Part shown: piece by piece, positions 38,648 to 48,089 of the stretch
Layout of the letters: the number at the start of each line of letters is the position of its first letter
Numbering within the stretch: position 1 is the first letter of the stretch
Source of the DNA: Acinetobacter sp. A2
Lineage (GTDB): Bacteria > Pseudomonadota > Gammaproteobacteria > Pseudomonadales > Moraxellaceae
Length of the DNA stretch: 64,000 nt
Direction: 5' to 3'
Assembly: GCF_012371325.1 (NCBI RefSeq)
Contig: NZ_JAAZQX010000001.1
Location: forward strand, 127,700-191,699
Notes under the pieces: generated by a model
Database searches by the model: none
What the model was told of the DNA's origin: nothing
What the model saw: only the letters and a program-made list of their open reading frames with translations
Translations under genes and position numbers: made by a program

Positions 38648-39727
38648 ATGTCAAAACATATTTTGATTTTAGCTGGTGACGGCATTGGTCCAGAAATTGT
38701 GAAAGCTGCTGAACAAGTGCTGACACGTGTCAATGAAAAATTCAATTTGGGTTTGACTTGGGAACAAGGTTTATTGGGTGGTTCAGCAATTGATGCACAT
38801 GGCGAACCGTACCCTGCAGTAACATCTGAACAGGCTAAAAAAGCCGATGCAATTTTATTAGGCGCTGTTGGTGGTCCAAAGTGGGACAACATTGAGCGTT
38901 CAATTCGTCCAGAGCGTGGCTTATTAAAACTACGCAGTGAATTGAACTTGTTTGCTAACTTACGTCCAGCGATTTTGTACCCACAATTGGCAGATGCTTC
39001 TAGCTTGAAAGCTGAGATTGTAGCAGGTTTGGACATTCTGATTGTACGTGAATTAACAGGTGGTATTTACTTCGGTCAGCCACGTGGTATTCGTGAATTA
39101 GAAAATGGTGAAAAACAAGGTTATAACACCGACGTTTATTCAGAGTCTGAAATTAAGCGTATTGCCAAAGTTGCATTTGAGTTGGCTGGCTTACGTGGTG
39201 GTAAAGTATGTTCTGTCGATAAAGCCAACGTACTTGAAGTGACAGAGTTGTGGAAGCAAACAGTCACTGCAATGCAGCAAGCAGATTATCCAAACATCAA
39301 TTTATCGCACATGTATGTAGATAATGCAGCGATGCAATTGGTACGTGCACCAAAACAGTTTGACGTGATTGTAACCTCTAACTTGTTCGGTGATATTTTG
39401 TCTGATGAAGCGGCAATGTTGACGGGTTCTATTGGTATGTTGCCATCTGCTTCTTTAGATGAAAATGGTAAAGGTATGTATGAGCCATGTCATGGTTCAG
39501 CGCCAGACATCGCAGGTCAAAACTTAGCGAATCCATTGGCGACTATTCTTTCTGTAGCAATGATGTTGCGTTATACCTTCCGTGAAGAAGCTGCAGCAAA
39601 AGCCATTGAAGATGCAGTAGGCAATGTATTGGATCAAGGTTTACGTACTGCCGATATTATGTCTGAAGGCATGAATAAAGTTGGTACGGTTGAAATGGGT
39701 CAAGCAGTCGTTACTGCACTTAACTAA
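38648..39727 (+). CDS. leuB: 3-isopropylmalate dehydrogenase
   Basis: This 359-residue NAD-dependent decarboxylating dehydrogenase performs the third step of leucine synthesis. The opening [24 protein letters not shown], the metal-binding [18 protein letters not shown] and [13 protein letters not shown] are standard. The start at 38648 is chosen over 38636 because [12 protein letters not shown] fits the family. Confidence 0.97.
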   Translation: MSKHILILAGDGIGPEIVKAAEQVLTRVNEKFNLGLTWEQGLLGGSAIDAHGEPYPAVTSEQAKKADAILLGAVGGPKWDNIERSIRPERGLLKLRSELNLFANLRPAILYPQLADASSLKAEIVAGLDILIVRELTGGIYFGQPRGIRELENGEKQGYNTDVYSESEIKRIAKVAFELAGLRGGKVCSVDKANVLEVTELWKQTVTAMQQADYPNINLSHMYVDNAAMQLVRAPKQFDVIVTSNLFGDILSDEAAMLTGSIGMLPSASLDENGKGMYEPCHGSAPDIAGQNLANPLATILSVAMMLRYTFREEAAAKAIEDAVGNVLDQGLRTADIMSEGMNKVGTVEMGQAVVTALN

Positions 39728-39775
39728 AAATTTAAGCGATTTAACCTATCGCTTACAGCGCTAAATCAAATCATC

Positions 39776-39803
39776 AAACGCAGTCTTCGGGCTGCGTTTT
39801 TTA
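39776..39803 (+). terminator. Terminator of the leu operon
   Basis: AAACGCAGTC (39776-39785) pairs with GGCTGCGTTT (39790-39799) closing a TTCG tetraloop, followed by a T run. Confidence 0.93.
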
Positions 39804-39840
39804 TTGGTTTTGTACTTTTAGAGTGTTTTAGCTAGGAGAA

Positions 39841-40248
39841 TTAACAGCGTTGTCCTGAAACATACACTGCGGTAGCAATACCCTGCTGTAGGCGAAAATA
39901 CAAATCACAAGCCAGTGCAACATCGTAACTTTCATGACTCGGGATACCAATATTTAATGGAACAGCACCAATACCTGTAGTGGGATGCTGCGCCATAGGG
40001 ATCGGAACACGCATAGGACGAATGATACGGTAATGTAGCAATTGAGGGGTAGCTTGAGCTGTACCAAGCTGTTGATAGCCAATTTGGCTTAATTGCAGAT
40101 GGGTCAGGATATATTGGCTAGATTGACCAATAAATTGCTGTAAATAAGTATCGCGGTTTAAAGTGGAATGCGGTGGATTGCTACTACACGCCACAAAACT
40201 GAGTGCAAAAAGACCTGTTATACAAGCAACGCAAGATCGAAAAAACAT
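39841..40248 (-). CDS. Putative lipoprotein
   Basis: This 135-residue protein has a signal MFFRSCVACITGLFALSFVAC with lipobox FVAC; the lipidated cysteine is residue 21. The mature region (DTYLQQFIGQSSQYILTHLQLSQIGYQ) resembles small lipoproteins that anchor cell-envelope complexes, but no domain can be named. The start at 40248 has GGAGA upstream; an in-frame extension to 40377 is rejected because it buries the signal peptide. Confidence 0.75.
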   Translation of the reverse strand: MFFRSCVACITGLFALSFVACSSNPPHSTLNRDTYLQQFIGQSSQYILTHLQLSQIGYQQLGTAQATPQLLHYRIIRPMRVPIPMAQHPTTGIGAVPLNIGIPSHESYDVALACDLYFRLQQGIATAVYVSGQRC

Positions 40249-40366
40249 AAACTTTTCTCCATTGCTCAAAATTTTATTGTAGCGAGCAACGCTGGAAGAA
40301 ATGTTGTGATTCGATAGGCGGTAGCTAGAAAAGGTTTGAGAATGGAGGATTTTTAAAAAATAACGT

Positions 40367-40392
40367 AAAAAAGCCACTCCGAAAGTGGCTTT
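40367..40392 (-). terminator. Terminator of infA
   Basis: AAAGCCACT (40370-40378) and AGTGGCTTT (40384-40392) close a 5-nt loop. The minus-strand T6 run follows, 16 nt after the infA stop. Confidence 0.9.
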
Positions 40393-40407
40393 AGCTTACT
40401 CTAAAAC

Positions 40408-40629
40408 TTAGCGTGCGCGGTAAGTGATGCGACCCTTGGTTAAGTCGTAAGGTGTCATTTCAACCTTCACACTGTCGCCTGTTAAAATACGAATATAGTG
40501 TTTACGCATTTTACCAGAAATGTGAGCAATCACTTCATGACCGTTTTCTAAACGTACACGAAACATAGTATTAGGAAGCGTTTCGGTGACAACGCCTTCG
40601 AACTCGATGAGTTCCTCTTTATTGGCCAT
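40408..40629 (-). CDS. infA: Translation initiation factor IF-1
   Basis: This 73-residue OB-fold protein binds the 30S A site during initiation. The sequence [53 protein letters not shown] with KGRITYR at the end is the standard family. It is a single-gene unit. Confidence 0.98.
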   Translation of the reverse strand: MANKEELIEFEGVVTETLPNTMFRVRLENGHEVIAHISGKMRKHYIRILTGDSVKVEMTPYDLTKGRITYRAR

Positions 40630-40859
40630 GGCCTACCTGAGTATCAAATTGGAAAGGCGCAAATTATAGGCAATTTTTCTGAAAAAATCAAGACGCTTTA
40701 CCCTATACACCGCGCATCTGTTAGTAAAATAAGCGAATCATCGGTTTATACTTTTTCTGTAAAAAGGGGCTTGGGTAGGTTGTCAGTTTGGTCAATCGCA
40801 GTTAATCTAATTTCAATCTTTTTGGGTATAAATGAAGTACATACAAGGAAGGTTTTTGC

Positions 40860-41867
40860 GTGGGTCAGCTAACTGATGCATCGGTTGTATTGCGATTAGG
40901 CTACCAAGCGATTCGTCGTGCGGGGTTGCCAACCGAAGAAATTTTAACAAAAGCAGGCGTGGCCTTAAATCAGGTCGATGCCAATCAACGTACGCCTTTA
41001 AATGCACAATATGCGTTTTGGGTTGCAGCTGAAGAAGTCAGCAAAGACCCAGATATCGGTTTACACTTGGGTGAGCATTTGCCATTGTACCGAGGGCAAG
41101 TGATTGAGCACTTGTTTATTTCTTCAGAAAACTTTGGAGAAGGCTTAAAGCGTGCCTTGGCCTATCAACGTCTAATTAGTGATGCTTTTGATGCCAAACT
41201 GGTGGTTGAGGATGACCGTTGTTATTTGACTAACGGGGTGCAGCCGTGGTCTGAAAATATTGTCAATCGCCACTTTTCTGAATGTGCTATGTCGGGTGTA
41301 CTGCGCTTTTTTAAATTTATTACCGAAGGCAGATTTCAGCCCATTTATATCGACTTCAATTTTAGTGAAGGGGCAATGGATGATGAATACTTTCGGGTGT
41401 TTGAATGTCCAGTAAGCTTGGGGCAAAAAGAAACTCGTTTGTACTTTGATCCAAGTATTTTAGAGTATCCGCTTTGGCAGGCTGAACCTGAGCTGCTGCA
41501 GTTACATGAGCAACTGGCATTGGAAAAGCTGCAGGAATTGGCACGTTATGATTTGGTGGGTGAGGTACGACGTGCCATTGGCTCTACCTTGGAAAGTGGT
41601 GAAACTACACTGGAAACAGTAGCGGCACAATTGAATATCACACCACGTCGCTTACGTACGCAATTGAGTGAAGCCAATACCAGTTTTCAGCAGATTTTGT
41701 CAGATTATCGCTGTCGTTTGGCGAAACGCTTACTTTCTAATACCAATGAAAGTGTGGAGCGAATTGTGTACTTAACGGGTTTCTCTGAGCCAAGCACGTT
41801 TTACCGTGCATTTAAGCGCTGGACCAATGAAACCCCTGTGGAATATAGAAAGCGCAAACAGCGTTAA
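40860..41867 (+). CDS. AraC-family regulator with arabinose-binding-like N domain
   Basis: This 335-residue protein has an N-terminal ligand/dimerisation domain of the type in OruR-like regulators (LRLGYQAIRRAGLPTEEIL onwards) and a C-terminal double helix-turn-helix ending GFSEPSTFYRAFKRWTNETPVEYRKRK. The start is GTG with AGGAAGG 7 nt before. It is divergent from infA. The target is unknown. Confidence 0.85.
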   Translation: MGQLTDASVVLRLGYQAIRRAGLPTEEILTKAGVALNQVDANQRTPLNAQYAFWVAAEEVSKDPDIGLHLGEHLPLYRGQVIEHLFISSENFGEGLKRALAYQRLISDAFDAKLVVEDDRCYLTNGVQPWSENIVNRHFSECAMSGVLRFFKFITEGRFQPIYIDFNFSEGAMDDEYFRVFECPVSLGQKETRLYFDPSILEYPLWQAEPELLQLHEQLALEKLQELARYDLVGEVRRAIGSTLESGETTLETVAAQLNITPRRLRTQLSEANTSFQQILSDYRCRLAKRLLSNTNESVERIVYLTGFSEPSTFYRAFKRWTNETPVEYRKRKQR

Positions 41868-41881
41868 GTTGCCTGTTCAAG

Positions 41882-41905
41882 TCCCTCCTAAATGGAGGGA
41901 TTTTT
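41882..41905 (+). terminator. Terminator of the AraC-family gene
   Basis: TCCCTCC (41882-41888) and GGAGGGA (41894-41900) form a 7-bp stem with a 5-nt loop, followed by T5. Confidence 0.88.
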
Positions 41906-41981
41906 CATTGCTGCACTTTTTCAGGGAATTTAGTTCTTCTCTGATCAGGAGGTTAGGGGGACTAAAATTTTGAAAAAGAAA

Positions 41982-42779
41982 TTATTCAGGCATGTTTAAC
42001 CAATGAGGCCCTAAAGGAACTTTGGGTAAATCAAACTGTTCCGGATAATGCGCCTGAATAAAATATAAGCCGTCAGGTGGGGCGGTAATGCCTGCAGCCT
42101 TACGATCTTGTGCTGCAAAAATTTGGTCAATATGGTCAATTTCATACAGCCCTTGCCCAATCTCTAATAAGCACCCCATGATATTGCGAACCATGTGATG
42201 CAAAAAGCCATCAGCTTGAATATCCAGCACCAAATAATTGCCGTGACGAATCAGGCGGCAATGGCTGACATGGCGTACAGGTTGATTGGACTGACATGCA
42301 GCAGCGCGAAAACTCTCAAAATTATGCGTACCTTCAAATTTCTGTGCAGCCGCAATCATTTTGTCGACATCTAAGGGATAATAAGCATGCGTAACTTGCT
42401 TGTGCAATAAGGCAGGACGTTGCGGATTATTGTAAACCACATAGCGATAGCGGCGTGCCTGTGCCTTAAAACGGGCATGAAAATCCATGTCCATAGCCTT
42501 AATCCATTGAATCGCAATATCTTTAGGTAGTTGGCTGTTGGCACCCATTAACCAGCCACGTTCAGGGCGAATGGCCTGAGTATCAAAATGCGCCACCATA
42601 TTGGTTGCGTGCACGCCAGCATCGGTACGTCCTGCACCGTGTAAAATAATTCGTTCATCAGCAATTTTGCTCAGGACTTTTTCCATGGTTTCCTGCACAC
42701 TCGGCACGCCTGCTTGCTGGGTTTGCCAGCCGCGATAACGAATGCCACAAAATTCAATTCCGACTGCAAAACGCTGCAT
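41982..42779 (-). CDS. truA: tRNA pseudouridine(38-40) synthase
   Basis: This 265-residue TruA would modify the tRNA anticodon stem-loop. The catalytic aspartate is in GAGRTDAGVHATNMVAHF (residues 50-67). RRYRYVVYNN and DGFLHHMVRNIMG are further signatures. It lies 12 nt after the asparaginase gene on the same strand, in the asd-fimV-truA neighbourhood known from Pseudomonas. Confidence 0.96.
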   Translation of the reverse strand: MQRFAVGIEFCGIRYRGWQTQQAGVPSVQETMEKVLSKIADERIILHGAGRTDAGVHATNMVAHFDTQAIRPERGWLMGANSQLPKDIAIQWIKAMDMDFHARFKAQARRYRYVVYNNPQRPALLHKQVTHAYYPLDVDKMIAAAQKFEGTHNFESFRAAACQSNQPVRHVSHCRLIRHGNYLVLDIQADGFLHHMVRNIMGCLLEIGQGLYEIDHIDQIFAAQDRKAAGITAPPDGLYFIQAHYPEQFDLPKVPLGPHWLNMPE

Positions 42780-42791
42780 AATGACCTCAAA

Positions 42792-43769
42792 TTACACTGA
42801 AGAATGCCAATGCGCATACCACTGTGCAAGGCTGTCGTATTGTAAATGCATTTTTAAGGCTTTTGCATACAGATCTGCATGGCTGTGGCAATTGCTGATA
42901 AAAATTTTACTGTCCTGCAACCATTGGCTGATGGCATAGCGTTGTTCTATTGCTCCAAAGGTGACTTGTGTGGTGAGAATCACTGTACATTGCTGGCTTT
43001 GCAGGGCATGAATCAGGGCGATGACCTCGGCATTGACTGCCATATTGCCTGTGCCATAACTTTGTAAAATCAGACAGTGGGGTGGATGTTGTTGTAAGGC
43101 TTTTAAATTCTGTATCAAGGCTGAAAGTGCAATCGGTTGTAGCATCCAATTGAGGCAGTTAAAGTGCTGAGCTTTTTCAATATGCTGAGCTGTGATGCTT
43201 AACGGTGGCTCATCGTAAGGTTGAATTCCACTGCAGGCTAAAGCAGATTGCCCTGTAAACGCATTTAGCTCCGTGGTGTGTTGTTTCAGGGCTGTTGCAG
43301 CGTGAATGAGTTGGTGATGAAAAGCTAGATACACGCCCAGATTCACTTGATGAATCTGTGCTAAAGCAAAATTTAGGTTGTCGAGTGCATCACTAAATTC
43401 ACGGGTGTCTGTGCCTTGTGTATTTAAAAGCGGATATTGGCTACCGGTTAAAATGACGTGAGCAGAATGCGTTAAAAAACGTGCCAATACCGCACTGGCA
43501 TAGCTGAGAGTGTCAGTGCCATGCAGAATCACAAAATGCTGAAAATCTTGTTGTTGTAATTTTTGAATATATTGAATCAGCAATAGCCAGTCTGCTGCGG
43601 TACAGGCGCTACTGTCTTTAATAACAGGTGCAACAAAACATTCAATATCTAAATTTAGGGGGAGGACTTGTGCTAAGCGAGGTAGAAATTGCTCAGCAGG
43701 CATTGGACTTAGGGGTTCGCCGACACAGCCAAAGGTGCCGCCCATATAAATCAAAGCAATTTTTTTCAT
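42792..43769 (-). CDS. L-asparaginase (type I family)
   Basis: This 325-residue protein would hydrolyse asparagine to aspartate. The catalytic threonines are in YMGGTFG (residues 7-13) and HGTDTLSYAS (about 85-94), with GSQYPL and the later IQPYDEPPL. No signal peptide is seen, suggesting the cytoplasm. The start is uncertain: ATGs at 43772 and 43769 follow immediately after the terminator hairpin of the preceding gene, leaving no normal ribosome site. Confidence 0.85.
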   Translation of the reverse strand: MKKIALIYMGGTFGCVGEPLSPMPAEQFLPRLAQVLPLNLDIECFVAPVIKDSSACTAADWLLLIQYIQKLQQQDFQHFVILHGTDTLSYASAVLARFLTHSAHVILTGSQYPLLNTQGTDTREFSDALDNLNFALAQIHQVNLGVYLAFHHQLIHAATALKQHTTELNAFTGQSALACSGIQPYDEPPLSITAQHIEKAQHFNCLNWMLQPIALSALIQNLKALQQHPPHCLILQSYGTGNMAVNAEVIALIHALQSQQCTVILTTQVTFGAIEQRYAISQWLQDSKIFISNCHSHADLYAKALKMHLQYDSLAQWYAHWHSSV

Positions 43770-43770
43770 C

Positions 43771-43800
43771 ATAAAAAAAGCAGTCAAGGATGACTGCTTT
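43771..43800 (-). terminator. Terminator of the FimV C-terminal gene, abutting the asparaginase start
   Basis: AAAGCAGTCA (43777-43786) and TGACTGCTTT (43791-43800) form a 10-bp stem with an AGGA loop (TCCT on the minus strand). The T7 run is followed at once by ATGATG of the asparaginase gene. Confidence 0.88.
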
Positions 43801-43818
43801 ATCTTAATTGGATTTGCT

Positions 43819-45138
43819 TCAAGAAGCGATTTGATTCAGTAACTGATCGGCACGTTGGCGTTGTTCAGTTGAGTAATCTGCATCTTGCTCGCTGAGTAAG
43901 GCCTTGGCAGCATCAAAAGCACCTAATTCGATATATTGAGCAGCCAAGTCTAAATTTAATTGAATTTCATCAACCTGAGCTAAATCAGGGAATGATTTAA
44001 CCAACGGGTCATTCAGGTCAACGGTTGCAGCAACAGGAGCAGTTGTCGTTTCTTGCTCTAGAGTTGGAGTAGCTATGACCTCAGCTGGGGCTTCTGCTTC
44101 AGTTGTTGTTTCTGGAGCAGGTGCGCTGTCAAATGTGAAATTGAATTCAGATGTAGCAGGTTCAGTTTTTGCTTCAACAGCCGCAGGGGTTTCTGTTGTT
44201 GAAAAGTCAAAGTCTAAACTTGGGGCTTCAGTTGTAGCAGGTGCACTTGCTGGTGTTTCAGTTTTATTCGGTTCTAAATCAAAAGAAAACTCAAGTGGTT
44301 GGGCTGCTTCTGTAGCACTTGTACTTGACTCAGATGTAATTGTGGGTGTTTCAGTTTTCTCTGTTGCAGTATCTACAGAAAAACTAAAGTCTAAAGCAGC
44401 AGGTTCTGCTTTTACTTCAGGCTCAGCCACTTTTTCTACAGGTGCAGCAGGGCTTAAGTTTAATGATGAGGTATCAAATTCTAAGCCAGCTGCAGTATCT
44501 GTAGTTTTATTTGAGGTTAATTCGTGTTGTAACTGGTCAAATGATGATGTACTTTCCGAATGTATTTCATTCTTGGTCTCTATAAGCGCATCAAAATCAG
44601 CTGTTGATTTTTGTTCAGTAATAACTGTATCTACTGTTGTAGGTTCAAAATCAATTCCATCAATTGCTTTATTATTTTGCTCATCAAATAATTGCTTTTT
44701 AGCTTCAGCTTGCACCAAAATATCATCAAGGCCTAAAGCTTGTATGTGATTAAGTAACTGATTAATCGCAAACTCATCTTTTTGCTGTAAATGAATGTCG
44801 AGCAAGAATAAATACAGACCGTGTAAAGAATTATCGCGTTTTAAGGCCTGATTGATCTGTGCTTCTGCAGCAAAGAAATTACGTTCCTTAATCAGATTTT
44901 CAATATTCGTCTGAATTTTAACAGGTACAGGGGTAGAGTGCTGTGCTGCAGGTACCACATCTTCAACAGCAACTGATTTTTGTGCCGTTTTTTTTGTAGT
45001 CGTGGTTTTTTTTGCACTACTTTTTGCTGGCGTTGCTGCTTTTTTGGTGGTTGGTTCAGCTTCTTTACTTGCTTCACGCTTTTTCAAGAAAATTGCGATC
45101 ACCAGTAGCAAAATAAACGGAATCACATAAATCAGCAT
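43819..45138 (-). CDS. fimV: FimV-like protein, cytoplasmic half (TM anchor + FimV C-terminal domain)
   Basis: This 439-residue protein begins with one membrane segment (YVIPFILLLVIAIFLKKRE), then a basic Lys/Thr stretch, a TPR-like segment (about residues 75-135), and a long acidic low-complexity region rich in Glu, Thr, Ala and Ser-Phe. It ends with the FimV C-terminal TPR motif NLDLAAQYIELGAFDAAKALL. This is the inner-face part of Pseudomonas FimV, a polar hub for type IV pili and twitching. It has its own AAGGGG ribosome site, 68 nt after the partner gene. Confidence 0.85.
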   Translation of the reverse strand: MLIYVIPFILLLVIAIFLKKREASKEAEPTTKKAATPAKSSAKKTTTTKKTAQKSVAVEDVVPAAQHSTPVPVKIQTNIENLIKERNFFAAEAQINQALKRDNSLHGLYLFLLDIHLQQKDEFAINQLLNHIQALGLDDILVQAEAKKQLFDEQNNKAIDGIDFEPTTVDTVITEQKSTADFDALIETKNEIHSESTSSFDQLQHELTSNKTTDTAAGLEFDTSSLNLSPAAPVEKVAEPEVKAEPAALDFSFSVDTATEKTETPTITSESSTSATEAAQPLEFSFDLEPNKTETPASAPATTEAPSLDFDFSTTETPAAVEAKTEPATSEFNFTFDSAPAPETTTEAEAPAEVIATPTLEQETTTAPVAATVDLNDPLVKSFPDLAQVDEIQLNLDLAAQYIELGAFDAAKALLSEQDADYSTEQRQRADQLLNQIAS

Positions 45139-45206
45139 GTTTATACCCCTTGAGGATGTGGTGCGTGTTTGACCTTATATCCCAAAAAAATCATTGTAAG
45201 TAACAT

Positions 45207-46613
45207 TTAGTGTTTTGGCTTATTTGCTGCTTGTTGCTTTTGCAATTGTTGTTGCAGTTCAGCCAAGCGCGCATTGAGTAATTGAATTCTGTGATCCTTC
45301 TGACGTAATGCCAATTCTAATTCTGTTACGTTCTTTTGTAATTTAACGGTTTTCTCGCGGGATGTCATAACTTTTAATGACAAGTCACCCGAAGTTTGTG
45401 TGGATTGTGTGTTCTTTTTCGCAGAACCATGGGTGGAGTCTTGTTGATTTTCAGCGACAAGGCTCATTTCAGCCTGATTCAAACGATATTTAGCTTTGCC
45501 AGATTGTGCTGCAGTGGCTTGTTCAGGCACTGGAATCGTTGCTTTTTTCTGGGCTTTTGTACCTGCTTGTGTCTGTAGGTTTAGGGTTGCACCACGACGT
45601 AAACGATTGGCATCTCCCTGAATAAAAGCATGCTCATTATTGGCTTTAATTTGTTGCATGACTTTTGCAACAGGCTGGTTATTTTCACCCGCAATACGTG
45701 AGGCAATTGCCCATAAAGACTCATTTGATTGCACCACATGTTGAGTCTTGTTTGGTGTTGTCACGCTTGGTTTTGCTTTGGTTGTTGCCGTTTGAGCAGC
45801 TTTGCTGGCTGGTGATTCGGGTTTAGCTTGAGCTGCTTGTTTTGCACGCTGTTCGGCAGCAAATTTTTGAACCAAAGGATCAGCCGATTGTTGTGCCACA
45901 GTCACAGATGATGTTGTGGTCGTCGTTTTAGGTGTTGTGGGATTGCTGACTTGTTGCTCTGGTGTTGTGTTAACCACGGTGTTACTTGGTGTTGTGCTGC
46001 GGCTTGGTGCTGTTTGTACTACAGTCACTTGCTGCTGATTGAGCGTAGGAGGAGCACTGCGTTGAATGGTAAGTGGTGCTTCAAATGCATTGCGCTCAAT
46101 GGCTTTTGGTGTTTCAACTTGGTAATGAGTACTTACAGGTAAATTTAAGGCAATATCTTGCTCATTCACGATCATCACAGGGGTTAAAGCCTGTTCATTA
46201 CTGCGCTGCGTTGTGGCGAGCGGGGCAGGTGTGCTGCGCTTTAATGGTGTACGAATATGCTGTAAACGAGTTGCATTGCCTTCTTTAATTTTAACCACAA
46301 TATTAAGCTCAGACTCTGTCAAAGGTCGAGAGGAGGTAATGGTAATGACCCCTGTACCATTGCTATTGCGGCGGGTAAAAAAGTTAAGATGGCCCGGTGG
46401 ACGATGGCTTGCACCAATAGACATTAAATCTTCTGCTGTAGCCAAACTTACATCAATCGGTTCATTAATATTGGATTGACGAAAGTTGATTTCAGCATAA
46501 AGCAATTCCCCAGCTGTTGACTGAATTTGAATTGGGTCAACATTCATTGCATACATTTGCTGCGAAGCCAAAATAGATAAAATGGCGATCTTTAATTTGT
46601 TATATACAGTCAT
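45207..46613 (-). CDS. fimV: FimV-like protein, periplasmic half (FimV N domain + LysM)
   Basis: This 468-residue protein starts with a signal-like stretch (MTVYNKLKIAILSILASQQMYA) and a FimV N-terminal domain (IQSTAGELLYAEINFRQ, ITITSSRPLTESELNIVVKI). A Thr/Ala/Gln-rich linker follows, then a LysM peptidoglycan-binding domain (QSNESLWAIASRIAGENNQ, about residues 290-345) and a C-terminal coiled coil. There is no transmembrane segment after the coiled coil, unlike Pseudomonas FimV. Another start at 46634 is possible. It is downstream of asd. Confidence 0.85.
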   Translation of the reverse strand: MTVYNKLKIAILSILASQQMYAMNVDPIQIQSTAGELLYAEINFRQSNINEPIDVSLATAEDLMSIGASHRPPGHLNFFTRRNSNGTGVITITSSRPLTESELNIVVKIKEGNATRLQHIRTPLKRSTPAPLATTQRSNEQALTPVMIVNEQDIALNLPVSTHYQVETPKAIERNAFEAPLTIQRSAPPTLNQQQVTVVQTAPSRSTTPSNTVVNTTPEQQVSNPTTPKTTTTTSSVTVAQQSADPLVQKFAAEQRAKQAAQAKPESPASKAAQTATTKAKPSVTTPNKTQHVVQSNESLWAIASRIAGENNQPVAKVMQQIKANNEHAFIQGDANRLRRGATLNLQTQAGTKAQKKATIPVPEQATAAQSGKAKYRLNQAEMSLVAENQQDSTHGSAKKNTQSTQTSGDLSLKVMTSREKTVKLQKNVTELELALRQKDHRIQLLNARLAELQQQLQKQQAANKPKH

Positions 46614-46705
46614 CTTAATTGTTAGCTCGGTCATTTATCGCAAGGCGAAAAGGATAGAGTAGCGAGTTGTAGGTCGATTGTAAAATATTAACACACCGAT
46701 TACAT

Positions 46706-46737
46706 AAAAAAGCCAGTCAAAATTTGACTGGCTTTTT
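46706..46737. terminator. Terminator of asd
   Basis: AAAAAGCCAGTCAAA (46707-46721) and TTTGACTGGCTTTTT (46723-46737) are near-perfect arms with A/T runs on both sides. Confidence 0.92.
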
Positions 46738-46783
46738 AGTGCTAGATCACAACATCAAAATGATTGAGTGATCAAGCGAGTGT

Positions 46784-47902
46784 TTAGGCGTTTTTGTAAT
46801 CAATTAAGATGCGTAACATGCGGCGTAATGGCTCAGCAGCACCCCAAAGTAATTGGTCACCTACAGTGAATGCACCTAAGTACTCTTTGCCCATGTTCAT
46901 TTTACGCAAACGACCCACAGGAACTGTTAAAGTACCAGTCACAGCTACAGGTGTCAGATCAGTCATAGATGCTTCACGAGTATTTGGAACAACTTTAGCC
47001 CATTGGCTTGATTGACGAATCATATCTTCAATTTCGTTCAATGGTACGTCTTTTTTCAGCTTCAAGGTGATCGCCTGAGAGTGACAACGCATTGCACCAA
47101 TACGAACACAGTGACCATCAATTGGAACGATCTGCTGATTGCCTAAGATCTTGTTCGTTTCAACTTGACCTTTCCATTCTTCTTTCGATTGGCCGCTTTC
47201 AAGCTGCTTGTCGATGTATGGAATTAAAGAACCCGCTAAAGGCACACCAAAGTTTGCTGATGGGAAACCTTCGCCACGTTGTAATGCTGCAATTTTAGAG
47301 TCAATGTCTAAAATTGGTGAGCGTGGATCATCCAACAAGTCTTTGGTGTTGTTGTAGAGGTAGCCCATGCCTGTAATCAGCTCACGCATGTTTTGCGCAC
47401 CTGCACCAGAAGCTGCCTGATAAGTCATTGACGTCGCCCATTCCACTAAATTGTTTTGGAACAGTGAGCCCAAGCCCATCAACATGAGTGAAACAGTACA
47501 GTTTCCGCCCACGAAAGTTTTAGTGCCATTCACCAAGCCATCTTTAATGACATTCATGTTGACAGGGTCAAGCACGATAATGGCTTCATCATCCATACGT
47601 AGGGTAGATGCTGCGTCAATCCAGTAGCCATTCCAGCCTTCAGCTTTAAGCTTTGGAAAAACTTCAGAAGTATAGTCACCACCTTGACAGGTAATAATGA
47701 CATCCATTTGCTTCAGACTGTTTAGGTCTGTTGCATCCATAAGTGCTGGAGCAGTCTTACCACCAAACGCTGGTGCTTCACCGCCAGCATTACTGGTAGA
47801 GAAATAGAATGGCTCAAAATGAGCAAAATCATTTTCTTCAACCATACGTTGCATAAGGACGGAACCGACCATCCCGCGCCAACCGACCAGACCTACTTTC
47901 AT
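46784..47902 (-). CDS. asd: Aspartate-semialdehyde dehydrogenase
   Basis: This 372-residue NADPH enzyme would reduce aspartyl phosphate to the semialdehyde, the branch to lysine, threonine, methionine and diaminopimelate. The opening [19 protein letters not shown], active cysteine in [15 protein letters not shown] (about residue 135), and the histidine in [10 protein letters not shown] are the standard proteobacterial form. The start at 47902 fits the family; an upstream extension is rejected. Confidence 0.97.
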   Translation of the reverse strand: MKVGLVGWRGMVGSVLMQRMVEENDFAHFEPFYFSTSNAGGEAPAFGGKTAPALMDATDLNSLKQMDVIITCQGGDYTSEVFPKLKAEGWNGYWIDAASTLRMDDEAIIVLDPVNMNVIKDGLVNGTKTFVGGNCTVSLMLMGLGSLFQNNLVEWATSMTYQAASGAGAQNMRELITGMGYLYNNTKDLLDDPRSPILDIDSKIAALQRGEGFPSANFGVPLAGSLIPYIDKQLESGQSKEEWKGQVETNKILGNQQIVPIDGHCVRIGAMRCHSQAITLKLKKDVPLNEIEDMIRQSSQWAKVVPNTREASMTDLTPVAVTGTLTVPVGRLRKMNMGKEYLGAFTVGDQLLWGAAEPLRRMLRILIDYKNA

Positions 47903-48089
47903 GTCACTTTGCCTCGGTGCGTTAAAAAACAAAAAGGAGTATGAGTTTATCAAAAGGGGGCGCAACTGCAAGCATTACATGAACAAAACATGAGTATTAT
48001 TGAGTGAAATCTCTAGTTTATGTTACATACAAATTGATAACATTTGTTTCAAGCAAGAAAAATCAAAAAATACAAGTGAGTTAGACAAC

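Noticed and set aside
44075-44749. 224-codon plus-strand reading frame opposite the second fimV gene
   Set aside because: Ser/Val/Ala repeats only reflect the acidic low-complexity region on the other strand; no homology or ribosome site is seen.
45139-45206. FimV division as a sequencing frameshift
   Set aside because: The downstream gene has its own ribosome site and ATG, the gap is 68 nt, and the upstream protein ends naturally after its coiled coil.
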